In this document: positions 38,560-48,976 of the stretch, piece after piece | Layout: the number at the start of each line of letters is the position of its first letter | Position numbering within the stretch: the first letter of the stretch is position 1 | Source of the DNA: Cynocephalus volans | Lineage: Eukaryota > Chordata > Mammalia > Dermoptera > Cynocephalidae | Length of the DNA stretch: 64,000 nucleotides | Reading direction: 5' to 3' | Assembly: GCF_027409185.1 (NCBI RefSeq) | Contig: NC_084469.1 | Coordinates: 102,797,835-102,861,834 of the forward strand | The notes under the pieces: generated by a model | The model's input: only the letters and a program-made list of their open reading frames with translations | Databases searched by the model: none | Told to the model about the DNA's origin: nothing | Program-made: the position numbers and the translations under genes

Positions 38560-39165
38560 GTCCTTGACTCTGCCCTGCCTCCCCCATGTCCCAGCAAGCT
38601 CAGTTGGCCCAGCCTCCAAAACAGATGGCAAATCCAACCACTTCTCCAATGCCATTATCCACTCCGGGCTCCGGGCTGCAGCGCCTGTAGCCTCAAGGGG
38701 GCGCCCGTGAACACCAGCGTCAGGGCACGTCCTTCCCTCTGCTCAGAACCCTGCGTGGCTCCCACCTCCCTGGGAGTAAAAGCCAAAATCCGGGACTGGC
38801 TGGTTAGTTCAGTTGGTCACAGCGCAGGCTTATAACATCAAGGTCACGGATGTGGATCCTCATACCGGCCATCTGCGGGAAAAAAAAGCCCAAATCCTCC
38901 AGAGTGACAAGTGCCTGCACTATCTGCCCCGTCACCTCCTGCTGTCCTCTAATTCTGTTCTTTGCTCACCCTGCTCCAGCCACACTGGCCTCCTGGCTGT
39001 TCCCTGAGACTGTTCCTACCTCAGGGCCTTTGCACTTCCGGCGCCCTGTGCTTGGTACATCACTCCTCCAGGATAATGGCCTGGCTCCCTCCTCACCTTC
39101 TGTGGTCTTTGTCAAATGTCACCTCCTCACTGAGTCTCCCCAGAATACTCTATTTGAAAGTTCAT
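38560..39165 (+). repeat. LINE-2 sense, split by a SINE
   Basis: The text 'ctgcgtggctcccacctccctggg', 'gttcctacctcagggcctttgcac' and 'ctccctcctcaccttctgtggtctttgtcaaatgtcacc' is L2. The SINE at 38791-38883 interrupts it. Confidence 0.75.
38791..38883 (+). repeat. tRNA-Ile SINE monomer
   Basis: Target duplication aaagccaaaatcc / aaagcccaaatcc. The B box is diverged (ggatgtggatcc). Confidence 0.9.
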
Positions 39166-39167
39166 TG

Positions 39168-39253
39168 GGCTGGCCAGTGCAGTGTTATCACCCCAAGGTC
39201 AAGGGTTTGGATCCCCATACCGGCCAGCCAGCCAAAATAAACAAATAAATAAA
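39168..39253 (+). repeat. tRNA-Ile SINE with deleted A-box segment
   Basis: Target duplication aaagttcatt on both sides, but the body jumps from gggctggccag to tgcagtgttatc, missing about 20 bp that include the A box. The B box and tail are intact. Confidence 0.85.
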
Positions 39254-39330
39254 AGTTCATTAATTCTTACATTTCGTATCCCCTTTCTTGCTTCATTTTC
39301 CCTTAGTAATAATCACAAACTAACACTCCA

Positions 39331-39440
39331 TATATTTTATTTATTTAATTATTTTGGGCGGGGCGCCTGGCGGGTAGGGGGATCCGAACCCTTGACCTTG
39401 GTGTTACAACATCGCTTCTAGCCGAGTAACCAGCCAGCCA
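39331..39440 (-). repeat. tRNA-Ile SINE monomer, diverged
   Basis: T-rich tail, then 'gggcggggcgcctggcgggtaggggg' and 'gatccgaacccttgaccttggtg'. The 3' part is GC-enriched. Confidence 0.75.
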
Positions 39441-40739
39441 TTATTTTTGTTTCTTGTCTGTGGCCCCGGTTAAGACGATCCTCACACGATAGCAGGGATT
39501 ATTGTCTATTCTGTTCATCGCTGTGTCCTCGGCACCTGGAGGGACGCCTGGCACACAGTAGGCGCTCAAACGCTGCAACAACGCGTGTTGAGAAGGCAGG
39601 ACATTTCTGTGGCTGCAAGTGGCACTTGGGCCGCGCGGGGGAGCTCGCTTTCCGCGCATCCCGGGCCGGGGTCACAGACCCACGTGCTGCGAGCCCACGA
39701 ACCCCGCCCCCCGAAAATAACCCCGGCGCAGGATTTTCCCACATCTTCTGAGGCGCAGGGACATCCCCGGTCCCACTCTGACTTTGCCTAGGCCGTTCCG
39801 GGGCGGAGATTCAGTACTCCCAACCCTCCAAGATCCCCGTGGAAATTCCAGGGAAGGGAGAGGGACGTGGTGATGGATGGCATGTGACTCGCAGCCCCCT
39901 TCCCTCAGAGGAAAGGTCCCTCCCTTCCCTTCTGGGAGCGACCTCCCTGGCTCCTTGAACGTCTCCATGGCGACGTCGTGCATGCCCCACAACAACAGGA
40001 AGCCTTAGGCAGCGCGACTCGCTGCTCGGAGACCACAAAGTCCCCAACCTCGACGAGGTGATGTCGAGCCTTGAGGTCACCTGCTCACGTCGTGACCGGG
40101 CAAAACCCCGCACGTATTTAGTGCAGGCGCACGGGGTTTGAGTTTTGGAAGCCGCGAGCCTAGGGCAGGGGTCTGAGCCCCCCACTCCCTGCCCCACCTC
40201 GGACCCTAGGGGCTGCCTCAGTTTCCCCGCGAAGTCTGGAACGACAGCGGACCGTCTCGGCGGGCAAGACCACGAGACTTCCTTCCTTTTTCTGGGAGCT
40301 GTAAAGACGCCCCCGCGGCCGAGGCCGAAAAGGGGAAGCGAGGCCGCGGGGGTGCGAGCACCCATAGGCGGCGGGTGGCGGATGCGTGGACGCCGCACAT
40401 CCTCATTCTCAGGTTGGCGGGCGCCTGGCGTGTCTGGGCTTGCTCTGGCAGCTCCGCGAGTCATCTCGGTGTCAGCTGGGCGGGGACATGCCCCTTGGGG
40501 GATTCCCGGGCTTCCACCCTACCGAGGGGCTCATCCACGCAGTTAAAGAAGCCTCCATGAGCTGGGGAATCTAGATTTGAATTTGGATCTCTTCGCAGCT
40601 CGGAGCCTCAGTTTACCCCTCTGTGAAATGGACACAATAACACTCCCCGCTGTCCAGGGTAGTTGGCAGTATTCAATAAAGCGCTTAGCACAGCGTAAAC
40701 CGTGACTCGAGGTTAGCGTGGCCAGGGAACGGGACACCT

Positions 40740-40970
40740 GGGGGTCGGGAGCAGCCCCCAGGTCGCCGCCCTTACAGCTTCAGTTCGGAGATTCCGGCGT
40801 TGGGGCGACCAGCGAGGGTGACAGCGCTCGGGCCAGGCACCCTCTCAGTCCGGAAATGCCGCAGCCCTCGTTCCGGAGGGGAAAGCGCGAGGTTTCCGGG
40901 AAAGCAGCACCTCCCCTCGGCCCCCCGTGGCCAGCTGGTATAAAAGGACCGCGCGCTCCTCTGCGTCCCA
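40740..40970 (+). promoter_or_regulatory. ICAM1: ICAM1 core promoter
   Basis: This aligns, from memory, with the human ICAM1 proximal promoter. A kappaB-type site, CGGAGATTCC, is at 40786-40795 (human TGGAAATTCC). The interferon-gamma/STAT site TTTCCGGGAAA is unchanged at 40893-40903. An Ets-like CCGGAAATG lies near 40851. The TATA box TATAAAA is at 40939-40945, predicting a start near 40970. The set explains cytokine-inducible expression. Confidence 0.85.
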
Positions 40971-41021
40971 GTCGGCGCCAAACCGCTCTGCGCCGCCGCC
41001 TCCGCCCTGTCCCGGCCGGCT

Positions 41022-44000
41022 ATGGACCCCAGCGGCTCGCTGCCCGCGCTCCTGGTCCTGATCGGAGCTCTGCTCCCAGGTGAGTCTAGGGTGGGGGGTA
41101 TTTCCTTGGATCGGGGCTGCGCCCTGGGCGCGGTGGGAGGACTGGCACCCGCTGGCTGGAAATCAGGCCATTCGTACTTAGGTAGCAGTTTATGGAAAGG
41201 TGGGGCTACAGCCGCGAATTGAAAGCCAACAGCCCTGCAGTCACCTCAGTCTGTGACCTCGGGCTAGAGACTGCGCCTTCTGGAGAATCAGTTTTTCAGC
41301 TGTAAAATGGGAACCTTATAGCGGCCACTTTGTGTGGTAACCCAGCACAGCGCCTGGCCCCGGGATACGGTCAGATGGTGTGGGGACTTGACCCCACGCC
41401 AACTTGAATGGTCTTGGGGGACCTCCCGTCCCAGACACATTCTGTTCCTCATCGTCTGTCCTTGGGGAAGTCCAGGGCTGCTTCTGTTTAGGGGAATTCC
41501 AGAGCTGACTTAACCAGGGGCCAACGTCTGAGAAGTGGGACGCCCAGCACTCTCCTCCCCCAACTCCAGCCCAGCCAGGAAAGGAGTCAGGGGGCCAGAG
41601 GGTCTCCAGTGGTGGCGAATGTTGGGGACCAGGAGGGTGGAATTTGACACCTTCGTTACCAGTTCAACCAAGGGTTCTAATCTGGACTCCTACCCGGATT
41701 CTACAGCTTTCTAGCTGAGGAACTGCCCCTCTCCCAGCCTCACTGTTTCTCTCTGTGACATGGAAGTGATCCCAGAATCACCCTTGGAGAATTTAGAGAG
41801 CCACTGTGTCCACACACCTCCACCCTGGATAGAACACCCCTGATAGAGCAAATCTGAGGGCAGGAATCTTTTGGGGGTGTGAGGTGTTGGATCAGACAGA
41901 CATTTTTCCAACTTTGGAAGCACCAGAATCTCAGGGATCTTATTAAAACAACACCTTCCTTCTTAACTGCTCTCACCTCCAAGGTGGCCACTTGCTACCT
42001 GCCCTGTGCTGAGTTATTTGTATTAGTGGGGGGTGGGGTGACTATACTCATCCACCTTACAGATGGGGAAATTGAGGCCCAGAGGGGAAGCTACTTGTCC
42101 AAGGGAGAGAGAAACCAGCCTGATTCCTGGAGGGCTGGCCCCCTCCACCTGACCTCTTGGGACAGAGGAAGGCACTGATTTCACGTTAAGATCTGGCTCT
42201 GCTACAATCCTCTGCTAGTTCCCCCTTGCCCTCAGAATAAAGAACACATCTTCAACATGGCCTACACCGTCCATTTGATTCCCCTGATCTCATTCCTCCC
42301 CCCCTTTTTGGGGGCAGTGGCCGGTGTGGGGATCCGAACGCATGACCATGGTGTTACAAGACTGTGCTCTAACCAGCTGAGCTCATCAGCCAGCCCCCAC
42401 ACTTTGCTTGCTCACCCAGCTCCCAGATTACTGCCTCAGGACCTTCGCGCTGGCTGTTCCTTTTGGCTGGAATTCACTTCTCTTTTCTCTGAATGGTCAA
42501 CCCTTTTTCATCATTCAGATGTCTGCTCAGATATTATCCTGTCACCAAGGCACTGTCTGTTCTATCACCCTGTTTTGTTTTCTTCAAAGCTCTTATTAAC
42601 ATCAGTTACTCATGCTCTTGTTTGCTCATGCGTTTTTCTTGTCTCCCACACTGAAAGCAGAGTTTAGTTTTGTTTCGTTTGGCTGGCTGGGGATCCAAAC
42701 CCAAACACCGCGCTCCCACCGACTGAGCTAATGGCCAGCCCCCGAAGGCAAAGTTTTGTCTTGTTCAAGATTGTGTCCCCAGCACCCAGCACAGGCTGGG
42801 CGCACGTTAATTGTGATGAGCCTGTTTTGTAATGCCTGCTCCCTCTTTTATTGCAGTGTCTGGAGGTGCCCAAGTGTCGGTATTCCCCCCAGAAGCCATC
42901 CTGCTCCGAGGAGGCTCCGTGCAAGTGAATTGTAGTGCCTCCTGTAACCAAAGTGCCATCTTTGGCCTGGAGACTGAATTGACCAAAGAGGAGGTGGACC
43001 AGGGATACAACTGGAAGCTATATAAACTGATCGATGTGCAGGAAGATTCAACTCTGCACTGCTATTCAACCTGTCACAATAAGCAAACTATGGCTTCAAC
43101 CTCCCTCATCGTGTATGGTGAGTGGCTGGGCCCAGGAGCCTGAACTGGGCAGACTGGGGAGGGGAGATTGGGAGGGGCTTCCCCAGCAGGCTGGGAGAGC
43201 CTTTGTTGCTTGGTGGTAGGGCCAAGTAGGAGCTCACTGATGGGCAGGGTTGGAAAGTCCTTTTGTCGTTTGGAAGCCCCTCTTCGTACTCCTTTGGGTG
43301 CATTTAGATTGTGGACAGGAATCCAGCACATTCGAGAATGCTAGCTCTCTGTGCCTCACTCATTAAACACATGACAAGGTCCTGGATCCAATACATTAAA
43401 ATAAAAAAAAGAAGTAGGAGAAGAAGAAGATGCAAATTAAAACTAGCCTTGAGCTGGGGCTGGCCAGTGAGCTCAGTGGGTTAGAGCACAGCCTTGTAAC
43501 ACCAAGGCCACTGGTTCAGATCCCCATACCAGCCAGCTGCCAAAACAAAAAACCCCCCCAAAATGAAATACTAGTCCTGAGATGGCATGTTTCATAAAAG
43601 CTGTGCTGGCAAGGCTGTGGGGATGAAGGCAGCCCTGGGACAGTGCTTGATGGGAGCACAACCTTGTGATGAAAGATTGGGCATCAGTTCTCAAAATGAC
43701 AGTTGTGAGGACCGCCCGTGGCTCACCTGGGAGAGTGTGGTGCTGACAACACCAAGGCCATGGGTTCGGATCCCTATATAGGGATGGCCAGTTCGCTCGC
43801 TTGGGAGAGCGTGGTCCTGACAACACCAAGTCAAGGGTTAAGATCCCCTTACCGGTCATCAAAAAGAAAAAAAAAAAAAATGACAGTTGCGGTCAAGGGT
43901 TCGGATCCCCGAACCAGCCAGCAGACAAAACAAAACAAAACAAAACAAAACCCATAGCTGATTAGAGTGAGGCGTTATAACACCAAGATCAAGGGTTCTA

Positions 44001-45365
44001 AGAAAAAAGAAAAGAAAGAAAATGGACTCCAAAGTATATTGTAAACTTGAAAAGAAATCAAATATGCCAAGCATGAGTGGCATGCCACCGTCCATGTTAA
44101 GGAGTGGAGTGGCAGGGCGGGGAGGCTGTATTTATGTATAAAAGAGCTTTGGAAGGAGAAAATATAAGAAATGACTATTAGTTGGCTGTAAGAAGAGGAG
44201 TTGGGAGGCTTGGGAAGAGGCTGGAGGCGGGGGGAGGTTCTTCTTTGGGATTTTGAATTATGATAATGTTACCAAGGCAAAAAATAAATAAATCTAATTC
44301 AAATCAAAACAAAACAAAAACAAGAAGAAAGAAAGAATTGGCTAACTGGCTTTGGAATTAGACAGCCTTGGATATCAGTCCCTTCCTAGCTGGGTGTCCT
44401 TGGGGGACATGGCTTCTCGGTTTCCTTTTCCTTCCCATGAGACCTCCCCCAGTGGGTAAAATGATGTAGTGAGACAGAAAGTCCCACCATCACAGTGCCT
44501 GGGCAAAGGAAGCCTTTGGGCAAATGTCAGCGTTGCTTCTGATCTAGAGGATGTTTGAGCAGATGTCAGCCACTGCCCTCCAAGGTGAGGGAAGTCCCCA
44601 AACATTGCTGGTGGCCTCTGAAAACCCCCAGGAAACCTCTTAGAAGGACTTTCCACCTCTCTGCCTGATAGCTGAGAACCCAATGCTCCAGGGTCGAGTC
44701 CTGGTTCTGCCACATTTCTCTCTCGATGACTTTGGGTTGCCTACTCTGCTTTAGTTGCCACCTTAATGAAATGGAACAGATGGCTGGCACCCAGTCACAA
44801 GGGGGTAAACAGTGAGTGGGGTCACCTAGGGGAGACTTAACTTGGTCCTGCCCCACCCCTTGTGTAAAGATGAGGAAGCATCCCAGGTTGGCTGAACCTT
44901 CTCCAGAAGAGTTAAGGGGTATAATTCCTAGAGGAGGTGACCACTAGCTGGGCCTTGAGGAATGTGTAGGAGTTCATAGTGACAGACATTCTGGGCAGAG
45001 GGAACAGCCTGGGCAAAGGTTGGGAGTGGAGAAACATCCTGATGATGGGGACAGGAGGAGATGAACATCAATAGGTTGGTGAGGTTGGAAGGGCCTGAAA
45101 TGCTAGGCCAAGGTGCTAGGACCTTCTCCTCCTCAGGGAAATAGGGAGCCAGGGAGGGTTTGTGAACAGTCCAGCCTCTAGATAGCAGATGGGCTGGCTG
45201 GTTGGCTCAGTTGGTTAGAGCACAGCCTTATAACACCAGGGGCATGGGTTTGGATTCCCATAGTGCCAGCTGCAAGAAATAGAGATAAATATATACATAT
45301 AGACGGATATCTAGATGGATAGATAGATAGATAGATAGATCGATCAATCGATCGATCGATCGATC

Positions 45366-45431
<66 letters not shown>

Positions 45432-48400
45432 AGTCTGAGCTTACCAAAAAGCCAGACAGCAGTTGGCTGTGGGCCTTGTCCAGGCTGCACATGTTGTTGA
45501 GAGTGACAATAGCCAAGAAGGAGGGACAGACAAATATTTGAAGAACGGAGTAATCAAGATCTGGTGAGGGACTGACCCTCACCAACCTATTGATATTCAG
45601 CTCCTCCTGCCCCCGTCATCAGGATGTTGAGGTCAAGGATGGATAAGGGCAGGACAGACTCCGTTCCCCCAGGTCCTGGCCTTCGAGGTAAGGAGCTGAG
45701 CTCAGGAAGCTGCTGGGTTCCATTTGAGAGCTGAGGATTGAGGGAACCTCGAGTTCTGCAAGTTGGAATTTTTAGGAGGTGGTTAGAGGTAAGAGCTGGA
45801 ACTCTGAGGTTTTCTCAACCTTTTTTTTTTTTTTTAATCAGCTTTCTTGAGATATAATTTGCATACCATAAATTCACCCCTTTTAAGTGTACTTTAAAAA
45901 ATTGAAGTGAATTTTTTAGTATATTTACAGAATTGTACAACCATCACCACAATCTAATTTTTCTTTTTTCTTTTGGCGGCTGGCCAGTACGGGGCTCCAA
46001 ACCCTTGACCCTTGACACCTCACTAAGCACTGAGATAACAGGCCAGCCCACAATCTAATTTTAGAACATTTTCATCAGCCTGAAAAATAAACTTTTGAGG
46101 CTGGCCCATGGCTCACTTGGGAGAGTGCGGTGCTGATAACACCAAGGCCACGGGTTCGGATCCCTATATAGGGATGGCCGGTTCGCTCACTTGGGAGAGT
46201 GTGGTGCTGACAACACCAAGTCAAGGGTGAAGATCCCCTTACTAGTCATCTTTTTAAAAGAAAAAAAAAAGAAAGAAAAGAAACTTTATGCCATTTACAG
46301 TCACTCTCTCAACCCCTTAAATGGGTTACTAATATTCCTACCTCTAACAGCCGCATTTTAAGGACTTTATGCCATTTACAGTCACTCTCTCAACCCCTTA
46401 AATGGGTTACTAATATTCCTACCTCTAACAGCCGCATTTTACAGCTCATGACAATGCGGATGATCTACCTCATTCTTCCTACAAATATTGAGGACCTGCT
46501 GTGTGCCAGGCACAAGACAACACAGCAGACAAAAATCCCCACCCGTCCTGAGGCCGATATTCTATTGGGAGGGATACAAGCTAACTGAGTAGATTACTTT
46601 ATTTATTTTTTTTTTTAACGTCTAGCCAGTATGAAGATCCAAACCCCTGACCTTGGCGTTATGACACCTCGTTCTAACCACTTAGCTAGCTGGCCAGCCT
46701 ACCTTCCAGCATATAAAATAACCTACTCTAGGCTGGCGGGTGATAGACTTTGAAGTTTCTTTCCATTCTTTGCTCTAAGAGCTTCTACAGTGAATAAAGA
46801 ATTTTTGGGTCCCCTTTGCAAACACTTGGGGTCTTCTCACCAGTTTCTCCTGAAGCACTTGACATTCTTGCCTGCTTAGGTGGTGGGGCGTGTTTGGGGC
46901 TGACAGTGAAGTGGTGAGCTCCCCAGGCAGGTGTGGGGCAGTCCAGCTCAAGGGTCACTCAACCCCTGTCTCCCCCCAGGGTTCCCTGAGTCCGTGGAGC
47001 TGGCGCCGCTGCCCTCCTGGCATCCCGTTGGCGAGAACTTCACCCTGAGCTGCCAGGTGGCAGGTGGGGAGCCCCGGGCCCACCTCACCGTGGTGCTGCT
47101 CCGGGGGGAGGAGGAGCTGAGTAGACAGCCAGCGGTGGGGAAGCCTACCAATGTCACGGTCACGGCCACAGTGCTAGCAGGCAGAGGCGACCACGGTGCC
47201 AATTTCTCATGCCGCACGGAACTGGACCTGAAGCCCCTAGGTCTGGAACTGTTCCAGAACACCTCGGCCCCCAGGCAGCTCCAAACATTTGGTGAGACAT
47301 TGGGGAGCTGGCAGAAGGAGGGTGGGCTGAGGGAGGCGGTGTTCCCGTGTGGGGTGTGGATTCCTGGGAGGAAGGGGCCCCTGGCCATGGGGTTACTGTG
47401 AAGATGGTGACCTAAATTGCAAAAACTCTGGGAAGAGTCCTTGGCGACTGGGGTGGGGTGTTCTAGGATGGGGTGCCCGCGGCTGCAGAATTTTCTAAGA
47501 AGGCTATGACCCCTGCTAAGTGGGGTGGGTGTCTTAGGACAGGGGTCACCCAGGCAGCTCAGTCTTCCAAGAAGAGGATGTTCCAGCTGGGGGAAAGGGC
47601 TTCAGGACGTCTTCCCCTCTTTGTTTACTCCCATCCTCTCTCTCTAGTCCTGCCAATGACTCCACCCCACCTTGACACCGCCCGGGTCCTGGAGGTGGGC
47701 ACAAAGTTGACCGTACTCTGCTCCCTGGATGGACTATTCCCGGCCTCCGAGGCCCAGGTCCACCTGGCGCTGGGGGACCAGAGGCTGAACCCCAAGATCA
47801 CATACAACAAGGACTTCCTCGTGGCTATGGCCTCGGTCAAGGGGAAGGCGGAGGACGAGGGCAACCAGCAGCTGAAGTGTGTGGTAACCCTGGGGACCCA
47901 GAGCCAGCAGACCGGGCAGCCTGTGACTATCTACAGTAAGTGGCGGGGGCGGGGCTTTTCAAATGGGCGGGGCCTGGGTGGGGCGGGGCTCACCGTGTGC
48001 CCCGCCCCCAGGCTTCCCAGCGCCCAACTTGACTTTGAGCGAGCCCGAGGTCTCTGAAGGGACAGAAGTGATGGTGGAGTGCGAGGCTCACGCTGGAGCC
48101 GTGGTGACACTGAGTGGGGCCCCAGCCGGGCCACCGTCTTCACGGGCTCAAATGCTGCTGAACGCCACCGCCGAGGACAACGGGCGCAACTTCTCCTGCT
48201 CTGCTGCACTGGAGGTGGCCGGGCAGGTGCTGCACAAGAACCAGACTCGAGGGCTCAGTGTCCTGTGTGAGTGGAGCTGCTGGACAGTGACCCCTGCCCT
48301 CCAGACCCAACCCCTAAGTCCGCATGAACGCTCTTGCCCTCCAAGCCCTGCCCCCACCTCTAGAGAAGCCCCCCTCCCCAGACTCCTGCTTAGGTCCTCC

Positions 48401-48976
48401 AGTCCTAGTTGGTAAGGAGCATCCTGGTCCCTGACCTCCGTCCCTCATCTTGCTGTGTTTCTCCAGATGGTCCCCGACTGGACGAGAGAGACTGCCAGGG
48501 AAACTGGACATGGCAGGAAGGCTCCCAGCAGACTCTGAAATGCAAGGCTTGGGGGAACCCGTCCCCCCAGCTGAACTGTCAACGGAAAAGGGATGGAGCT
48601 TTGCTGCGCATCTGGGACCCGATCCTTGTCAAACGAGATCTTGTGGGCACCTACCGCTGTCGGGCTGTGAGCACTCGTGGGGAGGTCACCCGCGATGTGT
48701 TCATCAACGTACTCTGTGAGTGTGGCCGTGTGCAGGGCTGGGTGTGGTGGGGACAGTGAGCCCGGCTCAATCCTCACCATCCCCTGTGTCTTCCCTGCAG
48801 ACCAGCAGAACAACATAGTCATCATAACTGTGGTGGCATCCATAGTCATTGTAGCCACTGTGACCACAGCCATTTTCCTCTATAACCGCCAGCGGAAGAT
48901 CAGAAAGTACAAGCTCCAAGAGGCTGAGAAGGGGACCACCATGAAGAAACTGAACACACAAGCCACACCACCCTGA
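41022..48976 (+). CDS. ICAM1: intercellular adhesion molecule 1 (CD54)
   Basis: Type I membrane glycoprotein, ligand of LFA-1 and Mac-1, used by leukocytes to adhere to and cross endothelium. Seven exons: 41022-41079, 42857-43117, 46980-47291, 47648-47935, 48012-48266, 48467-48715, 48801-48976, giving 532 residues, the same length as human. Exon 1 encodes the signal peptide, exons 2-6 one Ig domain each, exon 7 the membrane helix (about [15 protein letters not shown]) and a basic tail ([16 protein letters not shown], the ERM/actin-linking segment) ending NTQATPP. All introns are phase 1. The integrin-contact glutamate of domain 1 (mature Glu34, GLETEL; codon 42970-42972) and Lys39 are kept. 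Several other contact positions differ from human (see findings). Introns 4 and 6 are only 76 and 85 bp. Frame is open throughout. Confidence 0.98.
41670..41790 (+). repeat. MIR SINE
   Basis: The text 'aatctggactcctacccggattctac' and 'tctcccagcctcactgtttctc' is MIR in ICAM1 intron 1. Confidence 0.55.
42020..42115 (-). repeat. MIR SINE, antisense
   Basis: The text 'accttacagatggggaaattgaggcccagag' is antisense MIR in ICAM1 intron 1. Confidence 0.65.
42195..42660 (+). repeat. LINE-2 sense, split by a SINE
   Basis: The text 'gctacaatcctctgctagttcccccttgccctcagaataaag', 'cctcaggaccttcgcgctggctgttcc' and 'atgtctgctcagatattatcc' is L2. It is interrupted by the SINE at 42301-42397. Confidence 0.7.
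42301..42397 (-). repeat. tRNA-Ile SINE monomer
   Basis: Minus-strand copy inside L2 in ICAM1 intron 1, B box gcgttcggatcc on its own strand. Confidence 0.9.
42668..42743 (-). repeat. tRNA-Ile SINE, internally deleted
   Basis: Body from 'ggctggctggggatccaaaccc' directly to 'aacaccgcgctcccaccgactgagc', so the stretch between the B box and anticodon arm is shortened. It lies about 110 bp before ICAM1 exon 2. Confidence 0.8.
43456..43563 (+). repeat. tRNA-Ile SINE monomer
   Basis: Head ggggctggccagtgagctcag; tail accccccc-containing. First of four SINE pieces in a row in ICAM1 intron 2. Confidence 0.9.
43707..43879 (+). repeat. dimeric tRNA-Ile SINE
   Basis: Target duplication atgacagttg on both sides. 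Right-unit B box gggttaagatcc. In ICAM1 intron 2. Confidence 0.95.
43890..43953 (+). repeat. tRNA-Ile SINE, 5'-truncated
   Basis: Only the B-box side and a (CAAAA)n tail. It abuts the target duplication of the dimer before it. Confidence 0.75.
43955..44023 (+). repeat. tRNA-Ile SINE fragment
   Basis: Middle part only, 'gctgattagagtgaggcgttataacaccaag', then an A/G-rich tail. Confidence 0.65.
44345..44480 (+). repeat. MIR SINE
   Basis: The text 'ctttggaattagacagccttgg' and 'ctagctgggtgtccttgggg' is MIR in ICAM1 intron 2. Confidence 0.6.
44680..44820 (+). repeat. MIR-like SINE
   Basis: The text 'gtcgagtcctggttctgccacatttctctctcgatgactttggg' fits MIR. Confidence 0.5.
44925..45180 (-). repeat. 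LINE-2 antisense
   Basis: The text 'gctgggccttgaggaatgtgtagg' and 'cattctgggcagagggaacagcctgggcaaagg' is antisense L2 in ICAM1 intron 2. Confidence 0.6.
45190..45280 (+). repeat. tRNA-Ile SINE monomer
   Basis: Head gggctggctggttggctc, then body to 'gccagctgcaagaaatagag'. The tail runs into the (GATA)n microsatellite. Confidence 0.85.
45305..45431 (+). repeat. (GATA)n/(GATC)n microsatellite
   Basis: About 127 bp of GATA repeats with an internal block of GATC and ATCA units at about 45336-45367. It is the expanded tail of the SINE at 45190. Confidence 0.95.
45838..46090 (-). repeat. LINE-1 3' UTR, antisense, split by a SINE
   Basis: The text 'cagctttcttgagatataatttgcataccataaattcacccc' and 'gaattgtacaaccatcaccacaatctaattttt' is antisense L1 3' UTR. 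Confidence 0.75.
45962..46048 (-). repeat. tRNA-Ile SINE inside L1
   Basis: The target duplication cacaatctaattttt / cacaatctaatttta brackets it and proves insertion into the L1. The B-box region carries a small internal repeat (cccttgacccttgac). Confidence 0.9.
46098..46280 (+). repeat. dimeric tRNA-Ile SINE
   Basis: Left-unit B box cgggttcggatcc is normal; right-unit box is gggtgaagatcc. The duplication aaactttt / aaacttta flanks it. Confidence 0.9.
46283..46441 (+). repeat. 81-bp tandem duplication in ICAM1 intron 2
   Basis: Two copies, 46283-46363 and 46364-46441, identical over about 78 bp (from actttatgccatttacagtc to cagccgcatttta). The unit is not a known simple repeat. Confidence 0.95.
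46595..46698 (-). repeat. tRNA-Ile SINE monomer
   Basis: T-rich tail, diverged body 'cgtctagccagtatgaagatcc' to 'agctagctggccagcc'. In ICAM1 intron 2, about 280 bp before exon 3. Confidence 0.85.

Noticed and set aside
40068-40098. Inverted GGTCAC...GTGACC near the ICAM1 upstream region as a nuclear-receptor site
   Set aside because: The 11-bp spacer fits no standard response element and chance occurrence is likely.
39811-40464. A 217-residue minus-strand frame upstream of ICAM1
   Set aside because: CpG-rich region with overlapping frames and no recognisable homology or splice pattern.
45305-45431. CRISPR-like array
   Set aside because: It is a 4-bp microsatellite without spacers. No prokaryotic features occur in the window.
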